DNA of 62,224 nucleotides from IMG/VR virus record IMGVR_UViG_3300030331_005246, positions 1-62,224 of that record; one strand, written 5' to 3'. The translations under genes were made by a program, and so were the position numbers. Source of the DNA: a virus. Below, piece after piece: positions 17,411 through 25,726 of this stretch. The notes below the pieces were generated by a model. The model had not been told where the DNA came from. It made no database searches and worked only from the letters and a program-made list of their open reading frames with translations. Each line of letters begins with the position of its first letter. Within the stretch, counting starts at the first letter, position 1.

Positions 17411-17872
17411 ATGCCGCATCGTTTTGATAATATAGATATCGCAAAAATCACTGTAGAAAATTACGCAGATCACTTACCAGGATCTCTAAAGCTCCAGGTG
17501 GATTCTTTCATTCCACCTTTAGGTTCGTTTGACACGCCTACCTTACAGCGATACATCAAGATGATCCGTGAGTTTGAGGTTGAGGATCCCAATAGCAATA
17601 TGACACTGGCTAATCGTTTGCGTCTTGCCTTTGTCAATATGGTGCCAGATACGATTTGTAGTCGATTTCCTAATGCAGATCTACCTTTAAAACGAAGGCT
17701 ACGTTGTGTCGCTGAATACCTGATTCGCTCTGGTGAGTTTCAAAAGATGCGAGATGAGGATGGCAAGTTAATTAAAAGACGAGGTGCACTTGGCAAGATG
17801 GTTGTTATCTATGAGCCACTTCCTAAAATGCTGGTAACATTACAAAAGCAAAAGTTACTGTCCAATGAATGA
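17411..17872 (+). CDS. Hypothetical protein (153 aa)
   Basis: It starts one base after the previous stop. The protein is mostly helical, with a basic C-terminal half (PLKRRLRCVAEYL, LIKRRGALGKM, LVTLQKQKLL). It overlaps the next gene by 8 bp. Basic patches suggest nucleic-acid contact, but no known domain is visible. Confidence 0.65.
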   Translation: MPHRFDNIDIAKITVENYADHLPGSLKLQVDSFIPPLGSFDTPTLQRYIKMIREFEVEDPNSNMTLANRLRLAFVNMVPDTICSRFPNADLPLKRRLRCVAEYLIRSGEFQKMRDEDGKLIKRRGALGKMVVIYEPLPKMLVTLQKQKLLSNE

Positions 17873-18236
17873 TCGTAGAGAGAAGTTATTAGAAGCTGTA
17901 TGTGGTAAGAACTTAGACGAGAATAGTGCTCGTTATGCTGAAGCAGTTACCAAGATTATCTTGGGTGATATGAAAGGGTTCTACCAAAAGCTTTGGCAGG
18001 CTAAAGGTCCAGGAGTGATGGTGTTGTGTCCGAATAGTGAAAAGTCGATGTTCTGGCTGACTTTCGAGGAGCTGAATGTGATTAGTGAAAAAGAGGAGGG
18101 TGAAGTTGCCGAGACCTTTAAGACAATTTTAGAATCGGCACAGAAGATTGATCCTGAATCTGCCGCTGGTTACCTCATCCAGGACCACCAGGGCATGCGT
18201 TATTTCCAGCCGGATTACAACCGCATCACAGAATAA
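17865..18236 (+). CDS. Hypothetical protein (123 aa)
   Basis: The protein is an acidic alpha/beta type with no transmembrane segment (MNDRREKLLEAVCGKNLDEN). It overlaps its neighbours at both ends (8 bp upstream, 1 bp downstream), which supports its place in the operon between the HTH protein and the Dam-like gene. Function not recognised. Confidence 0.62.
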   Translation: MNDRREKLLEAVCGKNLDENSARYAEAVTKIILGDMKGFYQKLWQAKGPGVMVLCPNSEKSMFWLTFEELNVISEKEEGEVAETFKTILESAQKIDPESAAGYLIQDHQGMRYFQPDYNRITE

Positions 18237-18829
18237 TGCCTGTACCGATTGGTAATTCTCAACGAGAAGATTATGAGTGGATCACAAACCGAGACTTAAT
18301 AGACTCAGCACATTTACTCATGGGTCGCATTGATCTTGATCCAGCGAGCAGCAAGAAGGCTAATGAGTATGTTGGTGCAAGAGATTTTTTTGCTCCACAG
18401 GATGATGGGTTAAATGATCAACAGTGGTACGGGAGAGTGTATGTGTTTCCTCCACGTAATACATACTTTTGGGATCGGAAGAATGATTGCTGGACTCCTA
18501 CCCGTGGCATGTCGCCTAGCTTGACTTCAGGTCATGCTGCCTGGTGGCGCACTTTAAAAAAGAAATGGTTAGCCCGTGAGATCAAGGAGGCTGTCTTCTT
18601 TACCAATTTTGCAGACACGATTATGTACAACCAGGATATGTTTGATTTTCCTGTCTGCATAATGAAGAGCCGACCCACACTTCTGCGTCATTATTTTAAT
18701 GAAGGCAAAGTAGAACGTAAGCGCACAGGAACTTCTTTAATTGTCTACTTACAATCGATGGACAATATAGAAGAAGGCACACAGAATTTCATTGATATCT
18801 ACTCTGAAAAGGGCAGAATCCTGGTGTAG
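18236..18829 (+). CDS. Phage Dam-like protein lacking the DPPY motif
   Basis: The 197-residue protein follows the layout of phage N6-adenine methyltransferases: WITNRDLIDSAHLLMGRIDLDPASSKKAN near the start (W16 to N43), an FF..DDGL..QW.GRVYV segment, and later WWRTLKKKW and FFTNFADT strands. In the active family the catalytic motif reads (D/N)PPY after the GRVYV strand; here it reads FPPR at about 71-74. The acidic or amide residue and the aromatic Tyr are both missing, so methyl transfer is doubtful. It may be a decoy, a DNA-binding relic or a changed-specificity enzyme. Confidence 0.65.
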   Translation: MPVPIGNSQREDYEWITNRDLIDSAHLLMGRIDLDPASSKKANEYVGARDFFAPQDDGLNDQQWYGRVYVFPPRNTYFWDRKNDCWTPTRGMSPSLTSGHAAWWRTLKKKWLAREIKEAVFFTNFADTIMYNQDMFDFPVCIMKSRPTLLRHYFNEGKVERKRTGTSLIVYLQSMDNIEEGTQNFIDIYSEKGRILV

Positions 18830-18852
18830 ATTATTAAAACTGAAGAAGAATT

Positions 18853-19440
18853 ATGTCTTTACTAAGTGATACGCAGATCATGGAACGCGCACTTAAGGGA
18901 ATGATTGACCCTTTTGTTCATAGACTAGTGAGGAAAGATGATCACGGTTCAGTTCTTAGCTATGGATTATCGTCTTATGGATACGATATTCGTCTGTCTC
19001 CAAATCAGTGTCTGCTTTTTGGTGGGGTACAGCACGGCGTCTGTGATCCTAAAGACTTTGATCCCGACATCCTGAAGGAGACCGAGTTACATGAAGATGA
19101 GCGAGGCAAGTATTTTATTCTCCCTCCTTATGGTTACTGTCTTGGCGTTGCTGTTGAACGACTCGATCTACCACGTGACATCACTGTTGTCGCTGTAGGT
19201 AAAAGTACGTATGCCAGGGCTGGAATTTTGGTCAACATCACCCCAGCTGAAGCAGGCTGGGAAGGGCATCTGACATTAGAGATCAGTAATTGCACCCCAT
19301 TGTTTAATCGAATTTATGCCAATGAAGGCATTTGTCAGCTGTTGTTTTACCAGGGGGATGATCCGTGTACTCTTACCTACAAGGATCGTAAGGGAAAATA
19401 TCAGAATCAATCTGCTGAAGTAACATTAGCTAAAGCTTAG
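18853..19440 (+). CDS. dcd: dCTP deaminase
   Basis: The 195-residue protein matches dCTP deaminases: the SYGLSSYGYDIRLSP segment (35-49), the substrate-binding core GKSTYARAGI (about 116-125) and the catalytic AGWEGHLTLEISN stretch, whose Glu in EGH is the expected proton shuttle. The enzyme turns dCTP into dUTP (or dUMP if bifunctional), feeding phage dTTP synthesis. It is the last gene of the 16987-19440 run and is end-to-end convergent with a minus-strand gene. Confidence 0.93.
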   Translation: MSLLSDTQIMERALKGMIDPFVHRLVRKDDHGSVLSYGLSSYGYDIRLSPNQCLLFGGVQHGVCDPKDFDPDILKETELHEDERGKYFILPPYGYCLGVAVERLDLPRDITVVAVGKSTYARAGILVNITPAEAGWEGHLTLEISNCTPLFNRIYANEGICQLLFYQGDDPCTLTYKDRKGKYQNQSAEVTLAKA

Positions 19441-19782
19441 TTACAGCATCCGACTATCAGCTTGAGGTTTATCTGCGTAATTAGTGCTACCTCTTCTGCC
19501 AAATCGATCACCCTCGATAATGGCTGGAGTTTGTCCTTGTAAATCTGTAAATGGTTCATCGTATTGCCTCTTCGTCCTGTACTTCCCAGCGGCTTTTGCT
19601 GCTTTCAATGACCTTGCAACACGACGCTGCTTGCCTTCGTTGCGAGTGCCCGCAACACGGGCGGTGCGCTGTGAGTCCTCATCGAAGCGACGAATATCTA
19701 CATCATATAAACGTTCAGGATTAAGGTCGTCTATACCACCAGCTGACGAGCCTCTCCGTTCGTCGGGGTCAGGAAGAACCAT
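19441..19782 (-). CDS. Basic hypothetical protein (113 aa)
   Basis: The stop touches the dCTP deaminase stop. The protein is charged and Arg-rich (RRVARSLKAAKAAGKYRTKR) and ends RGSTNYADKPQADSRML. An antisense frame of similar length exists, but this one has the more protein-like charge pattern and the end-to-end fit. It may be a small virion protein. Function unknown. Confidence 0.5.
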   Translation of the reverse strand: MVLPDPDERRGSSAGGIDDLNPERLYDVDIRRFDEDSQRTARVAGTRNEGKQRRVARSLKAAKAAGKYRTKRQYDEPFTDLQGQTPAIIEGDRFGRRGSTNYADKPQADSRML

Positions 19783-19826
19783 CGTGTTGCATCACTTATA
19801 ATGTAGTTTAAATCAGGACAATATTC

Positions 19827-20186
19827 ATGGACTTTCTTAGTGACTTCATCGAAACTAATGATGAGTTAAGAGAACGTTTGGTGACATTAGATACGTTTGG
19901 GCAACCTCTAGATAATGTGGCTAATGATGTTCCGGTCTACGATCAGTACAATCGTGGATTAGCAGTTACCCAAAATGACATGCCACGTGATAACTTAAGT
20001 ATAGATCCTAGGGCACAACCAAGATGCGGAGTAACGGGCATGATTCCAAGCGCAGAGGAGGGAATACTGCAGGGGGCAGAACCTCAACCAAGGCAGCTAA
20101 TCGTGGACATGGGGCAGATGGCTCCAGAAGAATTGGAGATGGCAAAGTTCAACCAACGAGTGTTGAGAACGGGAGTGAACCGTTAA
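19827..20186 (+). CDS. Hypothetical protein (119 aa)
   Basis: The frame starts at ATG 19827 (MDFLSDFIETNDELRERLVT). The protein is acidic with a Pro-rich middle and no recognised domain. Its last 54 codons overlap the start of the DUF3310 gene in a different frame (offset equal to -1), so either the DUF3310 gene begins later than the first ATG or the two are truly overlapping genes. It is the first gene of a short plus-strand operon. Confidence 0.55.
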   Translation: MDFLSDFIETNDELRERLVTLDTFGQPLDNVANDVPVYDQYNRGLAVTQNDMPRDNLSIDPRAQPRCGVTGMIPSAEEGILQGAEPQPRQLIVDMGQMAPEELEMAKFNQRVLRTGVNR

Positions 20187-20557
20187 AGATTTTGTTCGAG
20201 CCTATTGATGATGAATGCCCAGGAGGTGTGTGCCCAGTCCCCTGGGCAACAGACACCAGTGGTGACAATGTTGATAACACTGTCAAAGACCTTAGATTCG
20301 GACAAAAACTCATTGCAGGTCCTTACATCGAAAAACACCGCGAAGTAGTTACTGATATTGTTAATCATCCTCCTCATTACACCAAAGGTGAGATCGAATG
20401 CATTGAAGCGATTGAAGCGCAGCTGACGCGAGAAGAATTTAGAGGTTATCTAAAAGGTAACATCGCCAAATATAATTGGAGAGAAGGGGATAAAGCGGGT
20501 ATTGTGGATCTTAAAAAAGCCCAGTGGTATTTAAATCGATTGGTCGATTTACAATGA
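20024..20557 (+). CDS. DUF3310 domain protein
   Basis: The C-terminal ~70 residues are the DUF3310 fold common in phages: NHPPHYTKGEIECIEAIE, then FRGYLKGNIAKYNWR, then DLKKAQWYLNRL. The biochemical role of this domain is not firmly known; it occurs near phage nucleotide-metabolism genes. The N-terminal ~55 residues overlap the previous gene and are Arg/Gly-rich, unlike a normal domain, so the true start may lie downstream of 20024. Confidence 0.78.
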   Translation: MRSNGHDSKRRGGNTAGGRTSTKAANRGHGADGSRRIGDGKVQPTSVENGSEPLKILFEPIDDECPGGVCPVPWATDTSGDNVDNTVKDLRFGQKLIAGPYIEKHREVVTDIVNHPPHYTKGEIECIEAIEAQLTREEFRGYLKGNIAKYNWREGDKAGIVDLKKAQWYLNRLVDLQ

Positions 20558-20576
20558 ATTTAGTTTCATAAAATCT

Positions 20577-20984
20577 ATGGCTGCCAAAAAGAAAATGCCT
20601 CCTGAACTTCTAGAAAAGTTCAAGGCAAAAAATGCAAAGAAACAGGGTAAAAACGATCGTGATGACGAGAGTATTGGCGCTCGTCGTGGCAAGAAATCAC
20701 AGAGCTTGAAAGATCGTCGCGACGAATCCAAGGCAGCTGAAAAGAAAGCAGGCAAGCGTCCTTATTCCAAGGTTGATCAATCAAAACCAGGGACTAAAGG
20801 TAGGAAAACAGCTAGCCAAAAGGATGCTGAGATTAAAAAGAAACAAGGTACTGTTAAAAAGTTAGCAGCTCTTAAAAAGAAACAAGGTGGAAAACTTACT
20901 GCAGCTCAGCAAAAGAAATATGGTAAACAGTTTTCAAAGACAAAAGCAGCTCAAGCCAGGAGACGTACTGCTAGGAGAAAGTAA
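20577..20984 (+). CDS. Lys-rich basic protein (135 aa)
   Basis: Lys, Arg, Ala and Gln make up most of this protein (MAAKKKMPPELLEKF; AALKKKQGGKLTAAQQKK; QARRRTARRK). It lacks a folded-domain signature but looks like a nucleic-acid-neutralising protein, possibly packaged in the virion. The following gene starts on its stop (TAATG). Confidence 0.7.
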   Translation: MAAKKKMPPELLEKFKAKNAKKQGKNDRDDESIGARRGKKSQSLKDRRDESKAAEKKAGKRPYSKVDQSKPGTKGRKTASQKDAEIKKKQGTVKKLAALKKKQGGKLTAAQQKKYGKQFSKTKAAQARRRTARRK

Positions 20985-21118
20985 TGGCTAACCCGGATTA
21001 TTACGATCTACGTAAACTTCGCTCGTTAGTGGAGAAGCCCAAGGGTAAACCAAAAGCTAATCCGAATACCACTGTGTTCAATAAAAAGGCAACGGCTAAG
21101 AAGCAAAAAAAATCTTAG
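20984..21118 (+). CDS. Small basic protein (44 aa)
   Basis: The ATG at 20984 overlaps the previous stop. The peptide begins MANPDYYDLRKLRSLVEKPK and ends in a Lys-rich tail (KKATAKKQKKS). The overlap and matching basic character suggest it is a partner of the preceding Lys-rich protein. It converges with the NblA-like gene across 6 bp. Confidence 0.6.
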   Translation: MANPDYYDLRKLRSLVEKPKGKPKANPNTTVFNKKATAKKQKKS

Positions 21119-21124
21119 CCGTGC

Positions 21125-21418
21125 TCAACCAAACATAGGCTGTTCTTCATCGTCATCAGGTTCTTCCTGGCCCATCATGCTCAATGCCAGTTGTGCCAGT
21201 TCTAAGTCTGTTGGGATATCAAACTCCATGTCAATGGCTTCTTCCTGCATCAGATCTTTGATGGCTTGTAGCTCCAATAGACGTTGGTGATAAAGATTCA
21301 ACAGCGCAGCTTGCAGTTGATCGCATGTCATATCTTTAGCTGCTAATTCAGCTTTCCGCATGGAGAGCTGCAAATGTAGCGGCATTTCGTATTCTTGAGT
21401 AGCCCCGAATCCTTCCAT
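21125..21418 (-). CDS. NblA-like phycobilisome degradation adaptor
   Basis: Residues about 13-60 fit the short two-helix NblA pattern without gaps: PLHLQLSMRKAELAAKDM, then TCDQLQAALLNLYHQRLLEL, then QAIKDLM. The diagnostic LxxEQ(L/A)Q..L..LY.Q core is present as CDQLQAALLNLYHQ. NblA binds phycobiliproteins and brings them to the Clp protease, dismantling the antenna. Here a 30-residue acidic tail (GQEEPDDDEEQPMFG) extends the usual ~60-residue length. If correct, the host carries phycobilisomes. The family call is by eye, so another small helical adaptor remains possible. Confidence 0.62.
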   Translation of the reverse strand: MEGFGATQEYEMPLHLQLSMRKAELAAKDMTCDQLQAALLNLYHQRLLELQAIKDLMQEEAIDMEFDIPTDLELAQLALSMMGQEEPDDDEEQPMFG

Positions 21419-21450
21419 GCATTTAACTTGATCTTCCGTAATTCTACTCC

Positions 21451-22143
21451 CTATCCTTTATAAAGTTGCTCCAAAAATTCGGTGTCATTGTAATCCGGGT
21501 ATGGATCTTTAGTCACTTCAAAGTTATTGGCGAATTCGGATAATGTATAGGGATCCACACATTCTTGCAGACGCCTGATTGCTCTGACCTGGTAATCGGC
21601 TGCAGTGTAATTACGAAACGCCTTTAACAAAATGTCTTCTGATGTCCAGGCATTACCGTTGTATTGCTCCAAGAACAGTCTCATTTCCTTGCGGCGTCTA
21701 TCGATCAGGCCGCCGATAGCCTGATGGTTATTGTCAAAGATCCATTTGGTAATCTCTTTGCTGGCTTGGGCGTAATCTTCGTGTTCACAGCAGTCAACGA
21801 TATTGCTGTAGAGGAAAGGATCCCAGCCTACAGAATGGACAAATGAGATCAGGGCATTGAGCATGCAAATGTCGAGGCCCAGGTTCAGCTTGATCAGCTC
21901 GTCTGCAATCAAATTGATTTCATGCAGTAAGTATTCAATAGCTTTTGCTTCTGTGCAGCGATGGCCTCTCTGTACGGGACTTCCATCTGGGTAATAGGTA
22001 GTCCCATAACCGATGCAATATGCATTTTCTGCACCACCAGGAACCTGAAAAGCCTTTTCATTAAAGCCTTCAAAGGTTTTTATGAGGTGCAGGGCTTCTC
22101 TATAGCTATACATATCGAACAGTCTTAGGACGAATGCGACCAT
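21451..22143 (-). CDS. GH24-type lysozyme
   Basis: The core has the phage lysozyme pattern: IKTFEGFNEKAF with the likely catalytic Glu at 25, then CIGYGTTYYPDG (43-54), then a helical lobe including FVHSVGWDPFLYSN and GLIDRRRKEMRLF. The usual Asp of the E-D-T triad is not evident at the expected place. The C-terminal ~70 residues extend past the T4-type length. It likely cuts peptidoglycan for lysis or entry. The annotated start is ATG 22143; MYSYREALHL eleven codons in is an alternative. Confidence 0.82.
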   Translation of the reverse strand: MVAFVLRLFDMYSYREALHLIKTFEGFNEKAFQVPGGAENAYCIGYGTTYYPDGSPVQRGHRCTEAKAIEYLLHEINLIADELIKLNLGLDICMLNALISFVHSVGWDPFLYSNIVDCCEHEDYAQASKEITKWIFDNNHQAIGGLIDRRRKEMRLFLEQYNGNAWTSEDILLKAFRNYTAADYQVRAIRRLQECVDPYTLSEFANNFEVTKDPYPDYNDTEFLEQLYKG

Positions 22144-22162
22144 AAATTAAGAATATCTTACC

Positions 22163-22288
22163 TTATTTGCCCTGACCTCGAGTTTTTTTACGTCTGTGAT
22201 TTGGTCTCGAATGTTTACCTTGTCCTTGCGTTGTTTTCTTAGGGGGTGCCTGCACATATCCTCCACCTTTAATCATGTTGCCTTTCAT
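22163..22288 (-). CDS. Small basic protein (41 aa)
   Basis: The peptide reads MKGNMIKGGGYVQAPPKK and ends in a basic tail (HRRKKTRGQGK). Its ATG overlaps the previous stop in an ATGA junction, good evidence of coupled translation. Function unknown; it may bind DNA or another virion protein. Confidence 0.58.
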   Translation of the reverse strand: MKGNMIKGGGYVQAPPKKTTQGQGKHSRPNHRRKKTRGQGK

Positions 22289-22464
22289 AAATCTAATGCT
22301 GCTTCACACAATATACTAAACAAAAAATATTTTAGAGAGCGGAATTTTTCTTGTTCGGTAGGACACCTTGCTGGAGATCCAGGCCAAGCTTTGATTGCAT
22401 CGTCAATAGCTTGATGCAAGGCATGGACATCTTCCATGGAAAGTTCGACGGTGACGGTTACCAT
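22285..22464 (-). CDS. Small hypothetical protein (59 aa)
   Basis: This amphipathic helical protein (MVTVTVELSMEDVHALHQAI) contains two Cys and ends FLFSILCEAALDL. It overlaps the upstream gene by 7 bp and the next one by an ATGA junction. No known family. Confidence 0.58.
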   Translation of the reverse strand: MVTVTVELSMEDVHALHQAIDDAIKAWPGSPARCPTEQEKFRSLKYFLFSILCEAALDL

Positions 22465-22727
22465 GCTTTACAGGACCAGTAGCCAGCGGTGAGTTTGCTC
22501 TTCTTCTCATCACAATTATGTCTGGCTCTGAAACTTTTACGTCTTGCTGGATCATTCTTTTTGATGGTCATGTTGGCATCACCAAAACGAATGATTTTCT
22601 CTTTGCCTCCCTCGCAAGCTTTGACTACGGACTTTTTACCACCTCGAACATCCCTGCGAGGCTTGTTGCATTTCAGTGAATCCTTAGCAATTTTTGAGGC
22701 TTTCGCCGCTTTTTTACGTTTAGACAT
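22458..22727 (-). CDS. Basic four-Cys phage protein (89 aa)
   Basis: The Lys/Arg-rich protein has four Cys (KCNKPRRD, VKACEGGKEK, RHNCDEKK, YWSCKAW) and a central IIRFGDANMTIKKNDPARRK segment. A protein of this type is familiar to me from unrelated phages, where it is listed as hypothetical; spacing of the Cys suggests zinc binding. The start overlaps the stop of the 999-residue virion gene by 1 bp. Confidence 0.7.
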   Translation of the reverse strand: MSKRKKAAKASKIAKDSLKCNKPRRDVRGGKKSVVKACEGGKEKIIRFGDANMTIKKNDPARRKSFRARHNCDEKKSKLTAGYWSCKAW

Positions 22728-25726
22728 TATCCAAAGAATGTTGCAAAGTCCATTCCGATTCCTTTCTCGATCTCCTTATCATAATCTGAGTCAACTTCTG
22801 GAAATAGATCAAAATAATTTCCTCGTTCTTTAGCTTTGTCTCTATCTCTTTTTTCTTTTTCTTGGATGCCTAATTCAGAACCTGAACCAAATAATTGATC
22901 TAGTCCTGCTAAAGCTTCAAATGGATCGCTCAAATTTACACTTGAAAAACTTAGGTTTGTTTTGCCAGTCATAAAGTCAGTCAAGAATTTTTGTTCTTCT
23001 CGACTGACATCACTCATAAACTCTTCATAGAATTGATCTTCTGTACCACCGTAACCTGCATCTTTAAAAGTTTGGTAGAGAGCAGTGGCATCTGGATCGT
23101 CCTCTTCTGCGAAGTCTTCATCTCTTTCGATATATGTAATACCGAGTCTTTCTTGTGTTGGTTTTAATTTTTTTTGATTTAGATACTTAATACCTTCTCG
23201 TATGTCTTTTGCTGCACCAGTTCTTAATGTCTCTTCAATATACTCTCTAAGTTCATTGACGTTTACTTCATCACCCAGGCCATATGCTTCTAAGATCTTT
23301 TCCCACTCTTCTCGATTTTCTAATGGATCAACTCCTTCAAGTACTGCATCAGCAAATTGTTCTGGCGTTATAAAGTCAAGAAAAGGTGCTTGACCTTCGT
23401 CGTCATAGTCTTCAGTAGCTTGTGTAACAAATTTAGTTATTTGTTCTTCTACATCTTGTTCGGTTACGACATCTTCTGCAGCATCAAATTTAAACTGGCT
23501 TCCAACTGCTTGGTAATGCAGTGCTGCAAAATTTGCGTCAGGTGTATCTCCTTTACCAATTGGTATTCCATACATGTAAGCCAATTGATTCCATGTGTAT
23601 TGAGGTTCAAAAGAAAATGTTTGGCCATCAAAAGTAAAGCTACCGTTTGGTTTTGAATCTGGATTTTGTTGTGCTTGTTCCCAGTCTTCCTTCACTCTGG
23701 CTGCTTGTGCAATATAAAAATCTTCTTTGATTGGATTGACTGTTTTGTATTGATTATTTGTTGGATCTATATAAAATGTACTATTGAATTTGACTCCTCC
23801 TAATTCAGCTAAACCGCTATAAAATTCTTCAGCATTAGTAATAACTGTTTGCGTTAATGCATTCAATGTTGTTTGTGTTTGCAGTACGTTTTCTTCTTCT
23901 TGTTTAACATCTAGATAACTTGCAAATTCTTCCATTGACCTCGAAGTATTAAATCGAGGTGTAATGTAATCATCAATAAATTTGTTTATAAACTCTTGAT
24001 CAATTTCATCTCTATACTCATCTGTATCTTTTACTTGTTCCCATTCTTCATCGCTCATGTCCTCCGGTTTATCTGCATAGACATATTTCGTGCCTTTTAA
24101 ATCAGTAACGAATTCTTCTTCAAACCAGTTCTGCCAATTAACGTTTTGATCTTCTGTTTTAATACCTGTTGCATCTCCTAATTGCTTTTCAAAATTATCA
24201 ATTAATTGACTACTATTTATTCCCATTATTCCTAGATAACCACCTATTCCACTGTCTCCCAGCAAGGAATTTGCTATCGATGAGTTGACACCGAATACTT
24301 CAGAAAACCCTGGTAAACCTCTGTATAAATCAAGTTCATATTCAATTGCTTTAGCCTCCTTCATTTTTGCTGTTGTTTTCTTCAAAGAGGCTTGAACTGT
24401 CTTATAAAACTTCTGTTGATCTTCCTGGGCTTTTTCTCCTGGCCCTTCTGTTAGAAATGATGCAAGTAGTTCACTATCTTGTAAAAGTTCTAGATTAGGT
24501 TGTGACTCATAGTCTTCCCCAATGCCAAGCATTGTATCTCTGATTCTTGATTTTTCTGTATCTGTTAAATCATCAAATGTTTCGTTATATTCATCAACAG
24601 CTTTTGTGTCTTTTGCAGCATTTCCTCGAACACTCTTATCTTGTTTAACTATTTGTCCATATCTATAATTAGCCCAGTTATCTAAATATGCATAACTATT
24701 ACGTGGATTAATTCTTGAATCTGTATTGAGATCTAAGCCACCATAGTAAAAAGCAATATCTAAGTCTGGTACTTTATAACCTCCAATTCTATTAGCTATG
24801 GCATTATCCATAGCTGTTTTAATTCCATATTGACTGCCGTAGTTATCTACAAAATATTTTGTAGAAAAAGCTCCAGTGGGTGGTTGTACATTATTATCTG
24901 CAAAACTCCATTGTCCTATTTTATTTGCATAATAAGCTTGGGTAATAGCATAAGAACCTCCTTTTCCATTAGTTGAATTAAATCGAAAAAACTGTTCTCT
25001 TACAACCGGATTAAAAGCACCGACTGTTTGATTCATTATGTTTTTGTAATCTCCTCCCTTGCTCCTTTTGATCCTGGTAACAAAGGTATTTATCTTTGAT
25101 TGTGCAGCACTGCCTAAAAATTTTTTGGCAGCACCGTTTATAAATATATTGTTTTGATTGCCACCGATAATTTGTTGGGCATTAGGAATTATTCTGTCTT
25201 CTTTTTTTCCACCTGTATTCCAATGTTCTAAACCTCTGAAAATATTACTTTGAGACGGGATTGTACTTGTGACTTGCGAACTCCATAATCCATTTGTTTG
25301 GTATTCAAAATCCAAATATCTACCATATCCCCGAACGTCAGAGTATGCGTTGGTGTAGGCAGCAAAATTTCTTGTAAACGCCTTAGCCTCAGCACTTCCT
25401 GCAATGCTTTGAACAATTTTATCTGTTGCAGTCCCTCTCGAATTTTGTTGACTTAATTCTGCTTGACTTGGTTCTCGTCCTAGAAAAGTTCTATAGGCAT
25501 TTTTAATTATCTGTGGTCTATTTGCATACTCAGCACTATTTCTGTAATCAGATAGAAAGATATCTCTGGTTTTTTTTTGGGCTTGCTCTTGGCTGTTCCC
25601 TTCGTTTACAAACTTCTTTATTCGGTTTCTCCATACGTTAGCTTGATTGGCAATAACGCTATTGTTCCCTGGCACACGTCCAAAGGTCTGTAAATACAAC
25701 ATTCTAATATTGCCTTCTGCTGACAT
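22727..25726 (-). CDS. Large virion protein with DUF4214-like N-terminus (999 aa)
   Basis: Two helical repeats near the N-terminus (MLYLQTFGRVPGN at 9-21, AYRTFLGREPSQAEL at about 76-90) match the DUF4214 pattern (LYxxxxgRxP). The rest is long, acidic and mostly helical, with Asp/Glu-rich segments in the last 300 residues (DEDFAEEDDPDATALYQTF). Its size and place in the structural module suggest an internal or tail-tip virion protein. The coding sequence is visibly more AT-rich than the capsid genes. No peptidase or hydrolase motif was found. Confidence 0.68.
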   Translation of the reverse strand: MSAEGNIRMLYLQTFGRVPGNNSVIANQANVWRNRIKKFVNEGNSQEQAQKKTRDIFLSDYRNSAEYANRPQIIKNAYRTFLGREPSQAELSQQNSRGTATDKIVQSIAGSAEAKAFTRNFAAYTNAYSDVRGYGRYLDFEYQTNGLWSSQVTSTIPSQSNIFRGLEHWNTGGKKEDRIIPNAQQIIGGNQNNIFINGAAKKFLGSAAQSKINTFVTRIKRSKGGDYKNIMNQTVGAFNPVVREQFFRFNSTNGKGGSYAITQAYYANKIGQWSFADNNVQPPTGAFSTKYFVDNYGSQYGIKTAMDNAIANRIGGYKVPDLDIAFYYGGLDLNTDSRINPRNSYAYLDNWANYRYGQIVKQDKSVRGNAAKDTKAVDEYNETFDDLTDTEKSRIRDTMLGIGEDYESQPNLELLQDSELLASFLTEGPGEKAQEDQQKFYKTVQASLKKTTAKMKEAKAIEYELDLYRGLPGFSEVFGVNSSIANSLLGDSGIGGYLGIMGINSSQLIDNFEKQLGDATGIKTEDQNVNWQNWFEEEFVTDLKGTKYVYADKPEDMSDEEWEQVKDTDEYRDEIDQEFINKFIDDYITPRFNTSRSMEEFASYLDVKQEEENVLQTQTTLNALTQTVITNAEEFYSGLAELGGVKFNSTFYIDPTNNQYKTVNPIKEDFYIAQAARVKEDWEQAQQNPDSKPNGSFTFDGQTFSFEPQYTWNQLAYMYGIPIGKGDTPDANFAALHYQAVGSQFKFDAAEDVVTEQDVEEQITKFVTQATEDYDDEGQAPFLDFITPEQFADAVLEGVDPLENREEWEKILEAYGLGDEVNVNELREYIEETLRTGAAKDIREGIKYLNQKKLKPTQERLGITYIERDEDFAEEDDPDATALYQTFKDAGYGGTEDQFYEEFMSDVSREEQKFLTDFMTGKTNLSFSSVNLSDPFEALAGLDQLFGSGSELGIQEKEKRDRDKAKERGNYFDLFPEVDSDYDKEIEKGIGMDFATFFG

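Noticed and set aside
22196-22414. Plus-strand 72-residue frame
   Set aside because: Two minus-strand small genes with ATGA overlap explain this stretch better.
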